Below, piece by piece: positions 1 to 10,049 of a DNA stretch of 64,000 nt. A program made the position numbers and the translations under genes. The notes below the pieces were generated by a model. It was given only the letters and a program-made list of their open reading frames with translations, ran no database searches and had not been told where the DNA came from. The number at the start of each line of letters is the position of its first letter. Position 1 is the stretch's first letter. The stretch comes from Colwellia psychrerythraea (GTDB taxonomy: Bacteria > Pseudomonadota > Gammaproteobacteria > Enterobacterales > Alteromonadaceae). The DNA is taken from positions 1 through 64,000 of the forward strand of contig NZ_JQEC01000029.1 in assembly GCF_000764185.1 (NCBI RefSeq). The letters are read 5' to 3'.

Positions 1-34
1 TGATCTTCCCCCGATAAAACGGACACATTTTTTT

Positions 35-922
35 TCACGCTGCCAGGGCTTCATATTCTATTGGCGAACAATAATTTATCCCTGAATGCAGCCTCGAAAC
101 ATTGTAGTATTTGTTAATGTAACTTCCAAGTGTTCCGCGCAGTTCTTTATCACTATTAAATACATTACCGCGAATAACTTCGGTCTTCATTGAATGGAAA
201 AATGACTCCATATGCGCATTATCAGTACATTTACCCGCTCGGCTTAAGCTATGTGTAATACCTGCTCGTTTTAAAGCCGTTTGAAAAACATTACCTCGAT
301 ATTCCACACCTCGGTCTGTATGCAGCATTAAACCACCTTGAGGTCTTCGGTTCTTTATTGCATTTTTTAGTGTTCGTTTGGTGACTTCCATCGTTCTCTT
401 TTTATCTAAACTCCAGCTAATAATACGCCGTGAATATAAATCCATTATTACCGATAAATAACGCCATATACCTTTCACTTTCAAATACGTGACATCTGCT
501 ACCCATACTTTATTTTTAACCAATGGCACTTCACCATCAGGTCGTAAGTTTTTACCTGTCGTAAGGAAGCGCTTATAAAACGCAGAGCGTGTCGTCACGC
601 GCATCACTCGAGCGACCAAGCCAAGTGCACGATACAAGCGTTCAACACGTTTTTTACCTATGCTGTATCCTTGCTTTTGCAAGGCTTTAAATATGCGGGG
701 ACTACCATAGCGTCCTTTATTCTCAGTGAATATTTGCTGAATTTTCTTTTTAAGTTCAACATCCTCTATCGCTCTAGCACTTGGTTGACGTTCACACCAA
801 TCGTAATAGCCACTTTTAGAAACATCAAAAAACTTCAGTAATCTCGTTACCTTTATGTCGGCTCTGAGTTTTTCGATGAATCGATATCGGCTTGATGTTC
901 CTCGGCAAGAAACCGTTGCCAC
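35..922 (-). CDS. IS3-family transposase OrfB (DDE integrase core)
   Basis: This 295-residue frame has an HTH_21 region near residues 50-100 and an rve/DDE core from about residue 135. The acidic residues sit in WVADVTY, LHTDRGVEY and AHMESFFHSMKTE, as in IS3-family transposases. It overlaps orfA by 70 bp in the -1 frame. Its first GTG (920-922) is the codon read directly after slippage on A-AAA-AAG, so the frame probably has no start of its own and is made as the C-terminal part of an OrfAB fusion. It is intact, with no stop or frameshift, so the element may be active. Confidence 0.93.
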   Translation of the reverse strand: MATVSCRGTSSRYRFIEKLRADIKVTRLLKFFDVSKSGYYDWCERQPSARAIEDVELKKKIQQIFTENKGRYGSPRIFKALQKQGYSIGKKRVERLYRALGLVARVMRVTTRSAFYKRFLTTGKNLRPDGEVPLVKNKVWVADVTYLKVKGIWRYLSVIMDLYSRRIISWSLDKKRTMEVTKRTLKNAIKNRRPQGGLMLHTDRGVEYRGNVFQTALKRAGITHSLSRAGKCTDNAHMESFFHSMKTEVIRGNVFNSDKELRGTLGSYINKYYNVSRLHSGINYCSPIEYEALAA

Positions 923-1227
923 TTTTTTAGGATATACAGCTCCTCCTTGAGCTGTTTATTTTCACGTTCTAGTTGTTGTTCTTTGGTAAGTACTTTTTTG
1001 GCTTTTGATTGGCCAGCCACTTTTTTTCGTTTATCAGCCACAATGATCCCTTCACGATATTCTTTTCGCCATCGTGACAGCATAAACGGGTGTATGTCGA
1101 GTTTTTCAGCGACTGATTTTATTGTGACGCCAACAACATAACTTAATTGAATAGCGTTGACTTTGAAGTCATTTGAATACTTCCAAGTTCGTCTTGGATT
1201 GTTGTACTTAGGCATAAGACACCTCAT
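853..1227 (-). CDS. IS3-family transposase OrfA (helix-turn-helix)
   Basis: This 124-residue protein has an N-terminal helix-turn-helix of the HTH_21/transposase_8 type (residues about 10-60, with FKVNAIQLSYVVGVTIKSVA and SRWRKEYREG). A leucine-zipper-like segment with KEQQLERENKQLKEELYILK follows near residues 80-100. These are the DNA-binding and oligomerisation parts of an IS3 OrfA. Near its end the codons cta aaa aag give an in-frame A-AAA-AAG slippery heptamer (plus-strand 922-928). Ribosomes can slip -1 there to make the OrfAB transposase; without slipping they make OrfA alone, which usually represses transposition. Confidence 0.93.
   Translation of the reverse strand: MRCLMPKYNNPRRTWKYSNDFKVNAIQLSYVVGVTIKSVAEKLDIHPFMLSRWRKEYREGIIVADKRKKVAGQSKAKKVLTKEQQLERENKQLKEELYILKKWQRFLAEEHQADIDSSKNSEPT
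922..928 (-). promoter_or_regulatory. Programmed -1 frameshift site of the IS
   Basis: On the minus strand this reads AAAAAAG, in the orfA frame as (ct)a aaa aag. After a -1 slip the next codon is GTG, opening orfB as V-A-T-V-S-C. The heptamer and its phase match the known IS3/IS150 frameshift signal. Confidence 0.85.
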
Positions 1228-1269
1228 CTTTAGTTAGATTTTGGTGTCCGTTTTATCGGGGGAAGATCA

Positions 1270-1297
1270 TTGTCCCGCTTGAACAGCTTGTTATGTG
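1270..1297 (-). other. attC site, half, disrupted by the IS
   Basis: The minus strand reads ACATAACAAGCTGTTCAAG followed by CGGGACAA, which is the R''-L'' half of an attC directly after the stop of the first cassette gene. The sequence then runs into the inverted repeat of the IS at 1269, so the other half must lie beyond the element. Confidence 0.8.
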
Positions 1298-1298
1298 G

Positions 1299-1562
1299 CT
1301 AATTCTCAACAGCCTCAACCATATAGCTGTAATTATTAAAATCCCAGTTAATACCAATAGTTAAAGGTAAGAAACTTTTTAAAAATGGGATATTCTTAGC
1401 TGATATAGGGAAACAATCATACATTGGATTTCCCTTATCCACACTAAATTCAACTTGAAACTTATCCAAATCAAAATTCTGAAATTGAACATCAAAAACT
1501 AATTGTTCATTTTTATTTGAGTAACAGCTTAACGTTCTGATTAATCGATATTCCATAGACAC
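1299..1562 (-). CDS. Cassette-borne hypothetical protein (DUF7683-like?)
   Basis: This is an 87-residue protein, fully hydrophilic, with no signal peptide or membrane segment. It has an N-terminal strand-rich part (EYRLIRTLSCYSNKNEQLVF) and a PMYDCFPI motif near residues 46-53. The pattern recalls small DUF7683-type proteins, but I am not sure of that. The GTG at 1560-1562 lies inside the R' box of the upstream attC; ATG at 1554-1556 (third codon) is an equally good start. Neither has a clear ribosome binding site, which is common in cassettes. The function is unknown. The stop is two bases from an attC half-site. Confidence 0.65.
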   Translation of the reverse strand: MSMEYRLIRTLSCYSNKNEQLVFDVQFQNFDLDKFQVEFSVDKGNPMYDCFPISAKNIPFLKSFLPLTIGINWDFNNYSYMVEAVEN

Positions 1563-1657
1563 ATAACGCCACGTTAAGCGGCAAATAATAGCTGGCTAAA
1601 ATGTGTGAGGCACGAACAACAGCCAGCTGTTATTTGTCCGTTTGAACGCCTTGTTAG
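1561..1657 (-). other. attC recombination site
   Basis: On the minus strand R'' is CTAACAA and R' is GTTATGT. The inner boxes are TTCAAACGG and CCGCTTAAC. Long complementary arms carry AACAGCTGGCT and AGCCAGCTATT, with a loop of about 25 nt between them. This site ends the cassette of the gene at 1665-2021. Confidence 0.9.
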
Positions 1658-1664
1658 CTGTTTA

Positions 1665-2021
1665 TTACACTGTAGTAACCACTGCTGTTCCCATAACTTG
1701 AACAACAGACCATAGAACCATAAAGGAAAGAAAACCTATAACCGCAAGTAATCCTTTAGCGAAACCTCGTGATTTAAATAAATAATATGGAACACTTAAA
1801 ACAGTAATAGCTACGACTAAAATATTAAATAAAGCACTGCGTTTAAAGTTATGCTCTCGTGCATCAATAATCACCCACATTAAAATTAGTACCAATCCAA
1901 CAAAGGCTGATATAAGAGGGATTATCGGAGAGGTAAATAGCCCAATAATTATTCCGCTGAAAAAGGCAAAAACAACACCAGATATTATTATATTCAATTT
2001 TTGATTCATGCACCTATCCAT
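1665..2021 (-). CDS. Cassette-borne membrane protein, unknown function
   Basis: The frame is 118 residues from ATG at 2019-2021. A second ATG four codons later (2007-2009, MNQKLNIIISG) is preceded by AGGTG and may be the true start. The protein has about four hydrophobic segments: residues about 10-30, 33-50, 63-80 and 90-112. A charged DAREHNFKRS loop lies between the second and third. I do not recognise the family. It is flanked by attC sites on both sides (1561-1657 and 2029-2126), which identifies it as an integron cassette. No promoter is evident, so expression probably depends on read-through. Confidence 0.7.
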   Translation of the reverse strand: MDRCMNQKLNIIISGVVFAFFSGIIIGLFTSPIIPLISAFVGLVLILMWVIIDAREHNFKRSALFNILVVAITVLSVPYYLFKSRGFAKGLLAVIGFLSFMVLWSVVQVMGTAVVTTV

Positions 2022-2028
2022 GTGAAAC

Positions 2029-2126
2029 AGCTAACGCCCTGTTAACAGGCAAAAAATAGTTGGTTAAAATTAGCGACGAAGGAGCAAAACCAACTGTTTT
2101 TTGTCCTTGTTTAACAGCTTGTTATA
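2029..2126 (-). other. attC recombination site
   Basis: On the minus strand R'' is TATAACA and R' is GTTAGCT. The arms ACAGTTGGTT and AACCAACTATT are complementary around a loop containing TCCTTCGTCGC. The site is strikingly similar to the plus-strand site at 47980-48075. Confidence 0.9.
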
Positions 2127-2132
2127 CGTAAA

Positions 2133-2570
2133 TTACGCCACAATATTCAAGTTTATTTGTGCACCGTCAGGTAAGTCTTGAATTTGCTTAGCTACATTGC
2201 CAGAAAACATAATCATTTCCTTTAGAGGGGCAGTTTTAATATTTGAAATATCATATGCTCCTCCGAGTACACCTGGAATAACTAAACAATATTTGTGATT
2301 TTCTGACAGTTTTCCAAGCTTTTCTTTTGCTTGTTGCACAAGACTTTCCATATACCAATCTTCTAAGAAATCTTGATTCTTTGATAGCTCATCCAGTTCA
2401 GCTCGATTTTGGGCAACAACCTCGCAATAAACATCTTCAGGGCATAATCGCCAATACTTTTGGGAAGTATCTTTAACTATTAGGTTTCCAAATTCATTTT
2501 CACCAACTATTTCATCAGGCTCAATTCCAACCCAGCTCCATGAATCAGTAATACTTTGAATTATGCTCAT
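2133..2570 (-). CDS. T6SS immunity-like protein (Tdi1 C-terminal / DUF1851), cassette-borne
   Basis: This 145-residue soluble protein has a SUKH/GAD-like N-terminal half, with VGENEFGNLIVKDTSQKYWR and CPEDVYCEVVAQ. A C-terminal DUF1851 segment near residues 75-145 includes KLGKLSENHKYCLVIPGVLGG and KTAPLKEMIMFSGNVAKQI. DUF1851 is the C-terminal domain of Tdi1, which neutralises a type VI secretion DNase effector in Agrobacterium. I infer an immunity or defence role against toxins from neighbours. No cognate toxin lies next to it, as expected for an orphan immunity gene in an integron. The family call rests on recall, not on a search. Confidence 0.72.
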   Translation of the reverse strand: MSIIQSITDSWSWVGIEPDEIVGENEFGNLIVKDTSQKYWRLCPEDVYCEVVAQNRAELDELSKNQDFLEDWYMESLVQQAKEKLGKLSENHKYCLVIPGVLGGAYDISNIKTAPLKEMIMFSGNVAKQIQDLPDGAQINLNIVA

Positions 2571-2583
2571 GACATCCCTTTAC

Positions 2584-2675
2584 GTATAACGCCCAATTAA
2601 CGGGCTAAAAATTGTGGGCTAAACTGAGCGAAGCGATAGCCCACTGTTTTTAGTCCTGTTAAATTGCTTGTTATA
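2584..2675 (-). other. attC recombination site
   Basis: On the minus strand R'' is TATAACA and R' is GTTATAC. The arms GGACTAAAAACAGTGGGCT and AGCCCACAATTTTTAGCCC pair around a loop with ATCGCTTCGCTC. It closes the cassette of the gene at 2683-2964. Confidence 0.9.
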
Positions 2676-2682
2676 AGGTAAA

Positions 2683-2964
2683 TTACACCTCACCACTCTT
2701 TTGTTTTCTTTCTTTTAGCAACCTGTATGCTCCATATAAATACAAGGCTGGAACAATGACAGCAATTATGAAAAATGAACTCCCAAATAATAGGATATCA
2801 GTAAAACTAATTGTATAGGTATTACCAGCAGTTTTGATGAAATTGAATAACATCCATAAACTGAAGGTTGTATAAATAGCGTGAAAAAAAATAGTAGCAA
2901 GTATTTTTGATTTATCACCAGCTACATGGTTCATCCATTCTGCAGGTTTGTTGAATAATGACAT
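2683..2964 (-). CDS. Cassette-borne small membrane protein, unknown function
   Basis: This 93-residue protein has two hydrophobic segments, residues about 22-45 and 55-80, and a charged tail (RLLKERKQKSGEV). The family is not recognised. The ATG lies 14 bp after a GTTATAA box (2978-2984), the expected 5' end of an integron cassette. AAGGAAG close before the ATG could serve as ribosome binding site. It is the right-most cassette of the array. Confidence 0.7.
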   Translation of the reverse strand: MSLFNKPAEWMNHVAGDKSKILATIFFHAIYTTFSLWMLFNFIKTAGNTYTISFTDILLFGSSFFIIAVIVPALYLYGAYRLLKERKQKSGEV

Positions 2965-2977
2965 AGGCTTCCTTACC

Positions 2978-3190
2978 TTATAACAGTTTATTAAGAGGAA
3001 AAATTCCTTCTTTCTACAAGAGGATATTTATCTTCCATGATTTTATAATATCTAAAGGTTACTTTATTGTTCTATTTTAATCAATAAGTTAAAAATAAAG
3101 CTCGTAGTGGTTGATGTGTGAAAGAAGGCAATTTGCTCGCTTTGTTGTAGAAAGAAGGAATTACACTGAACTGTACATAACCACAGTAAT
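2978..3190 (-). other. Possible long or degenerate attC at the array edge; 18-bp inverted repeat
   Basis: This stretch, within the gene-free gap 2965-3330, holds an exact 18-bp inverted repeat at 3002-3019 and 3145-3162 (TTGTAGAAAGAAGGAATT and its complement) with about 125 bases between. The outer base of the left arm is close to a GTTATAA box at 2978-2984. The arrangement resembles an attC with a very long loop, but the partner box near 3170-3180 is poor. It could also be another type of hairpin. Confidence 0.45.
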
Positions 3191-3267
3191 TCATTAATGA
3201 ACGAATAGAATATTTTGCTATTAAAAGAAACTCCTTAATAACTAGGCTAGTGAGTCACCCCAATAAC

Positions 3268-3302
3268 GAAAAACGCGACTCAGTTACTAAGTCGCGTTTT
3301 TG
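3268..3302 (-). terminator. Rho-independent terminator of serS
   Basis: The stem AAAACGCGACT / AGTCGCGTTTT has a short loop and A/T runs on both sides, so it could work in both directions. It lies about 30 bp past the serS stop and separates serS from the cassette array. Confidence 0.85.
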
Positions 3303-3330
3303 ATCGTAGCCATATGGCTTAACGAAGGTC

Positions 3331-4617
<1,287 letters not shown>

Positions 4618-4707
4618 TCACATTTTTGTTTATAAAGTTATTAAAGTGGTATTTGTTGTTCTATCTAAGCTAGGTTTATTTTACTCGCGCCATGAAAAAA
4701 ATAGCGG

Positions 4708-5109
4708 TTATTTTGCTAAAGCGGTTACCATAAACATTCCCAGTGCTGCTGCGCCAATGCATAGTGACACATTCAGCAATATATTTATCGCGGCTTTTAG
4801 CACTTCGCCTTGTTGCAATAATAACAAGGAGTCTAATGAAAATGTGGAAAAGGTAGTAAATGCACCTAAAAAACCTATCCCTAACAAAGTTCTATGAATA
4901 TTAATGTCTAGAACTTCATTTTCAATAAGCTGATATAACGAACCCATAACAAATGAGCCGATGATATTAACCATCAACGTAGCAAAAGGGAAACCTTTTC
5001 CGAGCCAATTAAGCACTAATTGCGAAATATAAAAGCGTAAGCTTGCCCCACAGGCTCCGCCTAGGGCGACAAATGCATATAAAGTAACGTTACTAATAGC
5101 GCTGCTCAT
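4708..5109 (-). CDS. crcB: Fluoride exporter CrcB (Fluc channel)
   Basis: This 133-residue membrane protein has four hydrophobic segments and Fluc signatures: [13 protein letters not shown] near residue 17, [13 protein letters not shown] near residue 45, and [19 protein letters not shown] near residues 77-95. The family forms dimeric fluoride-specific channels in the inner membrane that lower cytoplasmic fluoride. The start overlaps the end of rarA by 17 bp, so translation is probably coupled. I see no fluoride riboswitch, as expected inside an operon. Confidence 0.95.
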   Translation of the reverse strand: MSSAISNVTLYAFVALGGACGASLRFYISQLVLNWLGKGFPFATLMVNIIGSFVMGSLYQLIENEVLDINIHRTLLGIGFLGAFTTFSTFSLDSLLLLQQGEVLKAAINILLNVSLCIGAAALGMFMVTALAK

Positions 5110-6604
5110 GGCTATTCCTATTAAGCTGGTTTAAGTACTCGAGTTTTTCTTTGAGTTTTTTCTCTAAGCCACGTTCTGTCGGCTGATATAAACAGGTATG
5201 TGAGCTATCGGCAGTGGCCAGTGCCTCAGGAAAATAGTTTTCTCCGGCGGCAAAAGCATTTACTTCGTCATGCGCATAGCGGTACTCACTTCCATGGCCT
5301 AACTCTTTAGTAATGCTACTAGTAGCATTTTTTAAGTGCAAAGGTACATCTAAATCACAGGTTTGTTGCGCCAATACTTTTGCCTTGTTAAATGCCATAT
5401 ATACAGCATTACTTTTTGGAGCGAGTGCCATATAAACCGTAGCTTGGGCAATCGCACGTTCACCTTCTCCTGGTCCAACACGATGAAATGTATCCCAAGC
5501 ATTAATAGCTAGTTGCATAGCGCGAGGGTCTGCATTACCTATATCTTCACTGGCAATGGCAAGTAAACGTCTCGCCACATAAAGCGCATCGCCCCCCGCA
5601 GTTAAAATTCTTGCATACCAATAAAGTGCCGCATCAGGGCTAGAGCCACGCACCGATTTATGAAAAGCACTGATTAAATCATAAAAAGCATCACCACCTT
5701 TGTCATAAAGGGCAATCTTGCTACCGGCGACTTGGGAGATTAAGTCAACGGTAATCGTTTTAACTTCCTGTTGAATACCATGTTCACCCAGCTCATTAGC
5801 TTTTACAGAGATGGACAAAGGCATAACACTATCAAGACAATTTTCAAGTAAATTCAGTAAACGTCTGGCATCGCCATCACTACGATTAAGCAGACTTTGC
5901 TTGGCATCATCACTCAGTTCTATCTGTAGCGAGTTCTCTGGTTCACTCCCACCTTCTCTTTCACATAGTGTTATTGCGCGTTGTAATACTTGGGCTAAAT
6001 CATCTCGAGTTAATTTTTTTAAGGTATACAAACGGGCACGTGATAATAATGCTTGGTTTAACTCAAACGCAGGATTTTCAGTAGTCGCACCAATAAAGAT
6101 GATGGTGCCATCTTCAATGTGAGGTAAAAAAGCATCTTGCTGTGACTTATTAAAGCGATGCACTTCGTCTACAAAGAGTACTGTTCTACGTTTATTGGTG
6201 CCCTGACCTTGTGCGCGCAGCTTGGCTTTATCAATAGCACTACGAATTTCTTTTATACCTGAAGTAACTGCTGATACACGTTCTATTTCAGCATTAGCAT
6301 GTTGGGCAATAATTTCAGCCAGTGTTGTTTTACCACTACCTGGCGGGCCCCAAAAAATAAGCGAATGACAATGCCCTTGTTCAATCGATTGCGCTAAGGG
6401 TGAGTCGCCACCAAGAATGTGCTGTTGACCAACATAATCAGCTAAAGTTTTTGGCCGCATTTTTGCAGCAAGTGGCATAAAGCTAGTTGCTGCAGTATGT
6501 TCATCTGCTGAAGTGCTTCCTGTAGACGTTATACTTTCATCTTCTGAGGTAAGATCAAACAGTGAGTTTTGCGGTGAATTATCGCTGGTCTTCAAGTCTA
6601 ACAC
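5093..6604 (-). CDS. rarA: Replication-associated recombination protein A (MgsA/RarA AAA+ ATPase)
   Basis: This 503-residue AAA+ ATPase is related to clamp loaders and acts at stalled replication forks. Walker A (GPPGSGKTT) is at residues about 86-94, Walker B ([16 protein letters not shown]) near 148, and the sensor segment [12 protein letters not shown] follows. The C-terminal tetramerisation region contains [19 protein letters not shown]. It is longer than the E. coli protein (about 447) because of an extra acidic, Ser/Thr-rich N-terminal stretch of about 40 residues before [11 protein letters not shown]. It overlaps the end of lolA by 26 bp, so the start could be internal; no better ATG is evident before residue 43. 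It is in an operon with lolA and crcB. Confidence 0.96.
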   Translation of the reverse strand: MLDLKTSDNSPQNSLFDLTSEDESITSTGSTSADEHTAATSFMPLAAKMRPKTLADYVGQQHILGGDSPLAQSIEQGHCHSLIFWGPPGSGKTTLAEIIAQHANAEIERVSAVTSGIKEIRSAIDKAKLRAQGQGTNKRRTVLFVDEVHRFNKSQQDAFLPHIEDGTIIFIGATTENPAFELNQALLSRARLYTLKKLTRDDLAQVLQRAITLCEREGGSEPENSLQIELSDDAKQSLLNRSDGDARRLLNLLENCLDSVMPLSISVKANELGEHGIQQEVKTITVDLISQVAGSKIALYDKGGDAFYDLISAFHKSVRGSSPDAALYWYARILTAGGDALYVARRLLAIASEDIGNADPRAMQLAINAWDTFHRVGPGEGERAIAQATVYMALAPKSNAVYMAFNKAKVLAQQTCDLDVPLHLKNATSSITKELGHGSEYRYAHDEVNAFAAGENYFPEALATADSSHTCLYQPTERGLEKKLKEKLEYLNQLNRNSHEQRY

Positions 6605-7307
6605 CCTGAGGTAAGGTAAATTTAAATAACGCTGCTGCTGGCTTATCTTTACTATTAAAGTTACTCAAGCTAATTTGGCTAATTTGTCCCGTTGCATCTT
6701 GAAACGACAACTCAGTTAACTCAACTTCGTTACTTTTAATTTCGCTGAAACTAAGAGTAAGCTTTTTAATTTGGCTATTATCACTTTTTGGCATAACAAC
6801 AAAACGTGAGCCACTTTTAACAACGCCCTTGTGTTCAATTACATTATATTGTTGCCATAGTGATGGTTCATCACTGGTTAACAATAAAATCGGCGTATTA
6901 TGAATAGAGTTAGCCAAGCTATAGGCACTAGCCTGTTCAATAAAGGGATCATAAGACCACAAGGTATTGCCATCACTCACAAGCAAGGTTTCATCGGGTG
7001 TGATGGTTTTCCAGTTCATTAGGTTAGGTTTATTAATAGCGAGCGTGCCTGTGCCTTCGAGCAATAAATCACCTTGTGAATTAAGAATTTTTTGCTCGAA
7101 GTTAGCGCTAAAAAAAGCCAACTTGGCCAGCTTAGTGATAAGGTGATTTTTTGCTTCACTTGACGGTGACGATACTGTTGTCACGTCAGTGTTAATGGTA
7201 GATTGTGTAGCATCAGCCATAGGTTGAGCAAAGCTCAATACTGGCAGGAATATACTGCTAAAAGCGAGTGTACGAAAAAGTGACTGATTGATAAAATTGA
7301 TTGGCAT
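6579..7307 (-). CDS. lolA: Outer-membrane lipoprotein carrier protein LolA
   Basis: LolA is the periplasmic chaperone that takes lipoproteins from LolCDE to LolB at the outer membrane. The 242-residue precursor has a signal peptide of about 27 residues ([19 protein letters not shown]). The LolA half-barrel follows: [20 protein letters not shown] near residues 69-88, then [20 protein letters not shown]. About 30 polar residues separate the signal peptide from the fold, a little longer than usual. The order ftsK-lolA-rarA is conserved in gammaproteobacteria, which supports the call. Confidence 0.95.
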   Translation of the reverse strand: MPINFINQSLFRTLAFSSIFLPVLSFAQPMADATQSTINTDVTTVSSPSSEAKNHLITKLAKLAFFSANFEQKILNSQGDLLLEGTGTLAINKPNLMNWKTITPDETLLVSDGNTLWSYDPFIEQASAYSLANSIHNTPILLLTSDEPSLWQQYNVIEHKGVVKSGSRFVVMPKSDNSQIKKLTLSFSEIKSNEVELTELSFQDATGQISQISLSNFNSKDKPAAALFKFTLPQGVRLEDQR

Positions 7308-7330
7308 AGCTTTACTTCTAATAAAATGAC

Positions 7331-7355
7331 CGATGTCAGCGCTTAGCTGACATCG
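7331..7355 (-). terminator. Intercistronic stem-loop between ftsK and lolA
   Basis: A perfect 10-bp stem (CGATGTCAGC / GCTGACATCG) has a 5-nt loop. There is no proper T-run behind it on the minus strand (GGTCATTTTA), so it may be a weak or partial terminator, or an mRNA-stabilising hairpin that sets ftsK and lolA expression apart. Confidence 0.5.
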
Positions 7356-7409
7356 TGATAAATAATAAGTGGTAACATATCAATAAAAATTTATACCACG
7401 TTGAATAAG

Positions 7410-10049
7410 TTAAAAATCGCGCACTGGCGGTGGCGCCAATACTTCACGTGCGCCATTATTACCAGGTGTAGATACGACACCTTGTAATTCCATTTGTTCA
7501 ACAATTCGTGCAGAGCGGTTATAACCGATTCTAAATTGCCTTTGCACACTCGAAATTGAAACACGGCGTTTTTCAGTAACAAAATTCACGGCTTCGTCGT
7601 AAAGCGCGTCAACTTCTTCAGCTTCACTGCCCTCTGCTTGCTCACCTGGTAATAAAATATCTTGCTCATTTTCACCTGATAGAATCTCTTCTACATAGTT
7701 AGGCTCACCTCGTGATTTCCAATCTTTCACTACCGCATGTACTTCGTGATCATCAACAAACGCGCCATGAACACGTGTTGGTACACCAGTTCCCGGTGGT
7801 AAATAAAGCATATCACCCATGCCCAGTAACTGCTCTGCCCCTTGTTGATCTAATATGGTGCGAGAGTTCAAACCTGAAGATACCTGAAACGCCATACGTG
7901 TGGGAATATTCGCTTTGATCAAACCAGTAATAACATCGACTGATGGACGCTGCGTAGCTAATACTAAGTGAATACCTGCAGCGCGAGCTTTTTGCGCAAT
8001 ACGGGCAATAAGCTCTTCAACTTTTTTACCGACAATCATCATCATATCGGCAAATTCATCCACGATAACAACAATACTAGGTAGTTTTTCTAACATTGGC
8101 GGCGTTTGATCCATGCCATCATTTGGTTGCCAAGTGGGGTCAATTAGTGGCTCACCCGCGGCGATAGCATCAAGAACTTTTTTGTTGTAACCTTTTAAGT
8201 TACGTACACCAACAGCAGACATAACTTTATAACGACGCTCCATTTCACCAACACACCAACGCAGCGCATTAGCCGCATCTTTCATATCGGTAACAACCTC
8301 CGCTAATAAATGCGGTATACCTTCATAAACCGACAGTTCAAGCATTTTGGGGTCAATCATGATCATACGCACATCTTCAGGCGTTGATTTATATAGCAAG
8401 CTGACAATCATGGTATTAACACCAACAGATTTACCTGAGCCCGTAGTACCTGCAACCAGTAAATGCGGCATTTTACCTAAATCGACAACCACAGGGTCAC
8501 CAGCAATATCTTTACCCAAAACCATTGCCAGTGGAGATTTCGACTCTTCAAAAGCTGGACATCCGATAACTTCACTTAAGTAGACTATTTCACGATGTTT
8601 ATTAGGTAGCTCTAGGCCAATAACCGATTTCCCCGGAATTACTTCAACCACACGCACACTAATGGCAGATAGAGCGCGCGCTAAATCTTTCGATAGACTG
8701 GTGATTTTATTTACCTTAACACCAGGCGCTAAATCTAATTCAAAACGAGTAATAACGGGTCCTGGATAGACAGAAACAACTTGTGCTTGTACGCCAAAGT
8801 CGAGTAATTTTGCTTCAACTAAGCGACTTACCTGATCTAACTCATCTTGATTAATGGGGTTTTTGGCTTTATCCGGTCGGTCGAGTAAATCGATAGATGG
8901 CATACCAGCAAACTTGTCTTCTTCCACGGCAACCAAATTAACTTGGCCATTATTAGCCGTTACATTTTGCTCAACCGCCGTAAAGGTTGATGGTTCAGGA
9001 AATTGATAGTCATCCGCAACATTCGGCTTTTCAACATCAGCAAACGCGGCGGTAATTTCTTTCTCACTAACATGGTCTTGGATATTACCGACGGCCGGCT
9101 CTGTCATCAAATCTGCTATATCAATGAAAGGTTCATTTTTCGGTACATACCCTGAGCTGGTTGTTACCTGCTCTTCTACCGTCAAAGATTCTGGTAATTC
9201 AATGGTAGTTGTTTGGGCATATATACCCGAAGGTAAAGACTCAGCAGGTTTTGATTTTGCCTTTGACTTTGACTTTGAAGAGGAGTCTTCTTCAGCGCTT
9301 TCTTTAAGCTCATCTTTATTTTTAAGCATGCGGCTTTTAACCAAACGACTTTTTACATTACCCAATTCTTCTTCATCACTGCTTGTATCACGGGTACCAA
9401 AGTGCGCTTGAATTAACTTCGGAGAGCTTACCAGCCAAAGTACGCCAACAATGGCGTACTGGCCAACATTATCAATAAATTTAAGCCAAGAAAAGCCGGT
9501 TAAAAGTACAAAACCCGCACAAGTAAACAATAGAAATAATAAGGTAGAGCCGACAAAAGAAAAATACGGCAGTAATGTTTTACTCAACGCGTCACCCAAA
9601 ATCCCGCCCGCTGAGAAATAAAAAACATCATCAAAATTCATGCTAGCCAGTGAGGTTACCCCAAGGTAAAACATGAAAAAACCTATGAGCTTTAAACCCA
9701 AAGTTAAGTAATCTAGTTTCATCAACTCATGAAAACGTTGAAACAATAACCAACCAACAATGGCGATAACAAAAGGTAAACTATAAGCAATAAGTCCGAA
9801 AAGGTTTAAAAAAAGGTCTGACAGGTAAGCACCAACAGCACCACCTAAATTACGAATTTCAGTTTGATAACCCGTTTGAGCCCAACCGGGATCCGCGGGA
9901 TCAAAACTAAATAAGGCCAGCATCATAAACATGGCGAAGACAGTGAAAAACAATAAGCCAGCTTCAAGCAAACGTTGTACGCCGGTGAGTTGATTATTGG
10001 CTGAAGTATTTAGAGAAACATCAGAATTTTCTATAAGATCAGAAGACAA
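7410..10049 (-). CDS. ftsK: DNA translocase FtsK
   Basis: This 879-residue division protein pumps chromosome ends apart at the septum and activates XerCD at dif. The N-terminal membrane domain has about four or five hydrophobic segments within residues 25-205. A low-complexity linker ([13 protein letters not shown] and acidic stretches) runs to about residue 400. The RecA-like motor has Walker A ([13 protein letters not shown]) near residue 535 and Walker B ([13 protein letters not shown]). The C-terminal gamma winged helix (residues about 815-879, [20 protein letters not shown]) reads KOPS. The linker is shorter than in E. coli FtsK (1329 residues), as in many marine relatives. Confidence 0.98.
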   Translation of the reverse strand: MSSDLIENSDVSLNTSANNQLTGVQRLLEAGLLFFTVFAMFMMLALFSFDPADPGWAQTGYQTEIRNLGGAVGAYLSDLFLNLFGLIAYSLPFVIAIVGWLLFQRFHELMKLDYLTLGLKLIGFFMFYLGVTSLASMNFDDVFYFSAGGILGDALSKTLLPYFSFVGSTLLFLLFTCAGFVLLTGFSWLKFIDNVGQYAIVGVLWLVSSPKLIQAHFGTRDTSSDEEELGNVKSRLVKSRMLKNKDELKESAEEDSSSKSKSKAKSKPAESLPSGIYAQTTTIELPESLTVEEQVTTSSGYVPKNEPFIDIADLMTEPAVGNIQDHVSEKEITAAFADVEKPNVADDYQFPEPSTFTAVEQNVTANNGQVNLVAVEEDKFAGMPSIDLLDRPDKAKNPINQDELDQVSRLVEAKLLDFGVQAQVVSVYPGPVITRFELDLAPGVKVNKITSLSKDLARALSAISVRVVEVIPGKSVIGLELPNKHREIVYLSEVIGCPAFEESKSPLAMVLGKDIAGDPVVVDLGKMPHLLVAGTTGSGKSVGVNTMIVSLLYKSTPEDVRMIMIDPKMLELSVYEGIPHLLAEVVTDMKDAANALRWCVGEMERRYKVMSAVGVRNLKGYNKKVLDAIAAGEPLIDPTWQPNDGMDQTPPMLEKLPSIVVIVDEFADMMMIVGKKVEELIARIAQKARAAGIHLVLATQRPSVDVITGLIKANIPTRMAFQVSSGLNSRTILDQQGAEQLLGMGDMLYLPPGTGVPTRVHGAFVDDHEVHAVVKDWKSRGEPNYVEEILSGENEQDILLPGEQAEGSEAEEVDALYDEAVNFVTEKRRVSISSVQRQFRIGYNRSARIVEQMELQGVVSTPGNNGAREVLAPPPVRDF

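Larger units (their letters stand above)
1..1269 (-). mobile_element. IS3-family insertion sequence (complete)
   Basis: Perfect 26-bp terminal inverted repeats lie at 1-26 and 1244-1269, both beginning TGATCTTCCCCC from the outside. Between them are two overlapping minus-strand frames, orfA and orfB, typical of IS3 elements. The ends are TG...CA as in that family. The element may begin exactly at base 1, so the left target-site copy is outside the window; the right flank starts ttg at 1270. It has inserted in the middle of an integron attC site (1270-1297). Confidence 0.93.
1270..2984 (-). mobile_element. Integron gene-cassette array without integrase (CALIN-like)
   Basis: Four short minus-strand genes (stops at 1299, 1665, 2133 and 2683) are each followed within a few bases by an attC-like imperfect palindrome of about 90-100 bp. 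The boxes fit RYYYAAC ... GTTRRRY: CTAACAA/GTTATGT, TATAACA/GTTAGCT and TATAACA/GTTATAC. Gene, attC, gene, attC in one orientation is the layout of a chromosomal integron array. No integrase gene lies on the serS side, where intI would be expected from the orientation. The left end is cut by the IS, so the array may continue beyond the window. Confidence 0.88.

Noticed and set aside
1299..2964. Cluster of small minus-strand genes read as prophage remnant or toxin-antitoxin pairs
   Set aside because: No phage gene or toxin family is visible, and the regular attC palindromes explain the arrangement better.
4646..4897. Plus-strand frame over the crcB 3' end
   Set aside because: It is a shadow of the well-supported crcB gene.
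9124..9411. Long plus-strand frame inside ftsK
   Set aside because: It is the complement of the low-complexity FtsK linker; Ser/Asp codon composition makes such frames by chance.
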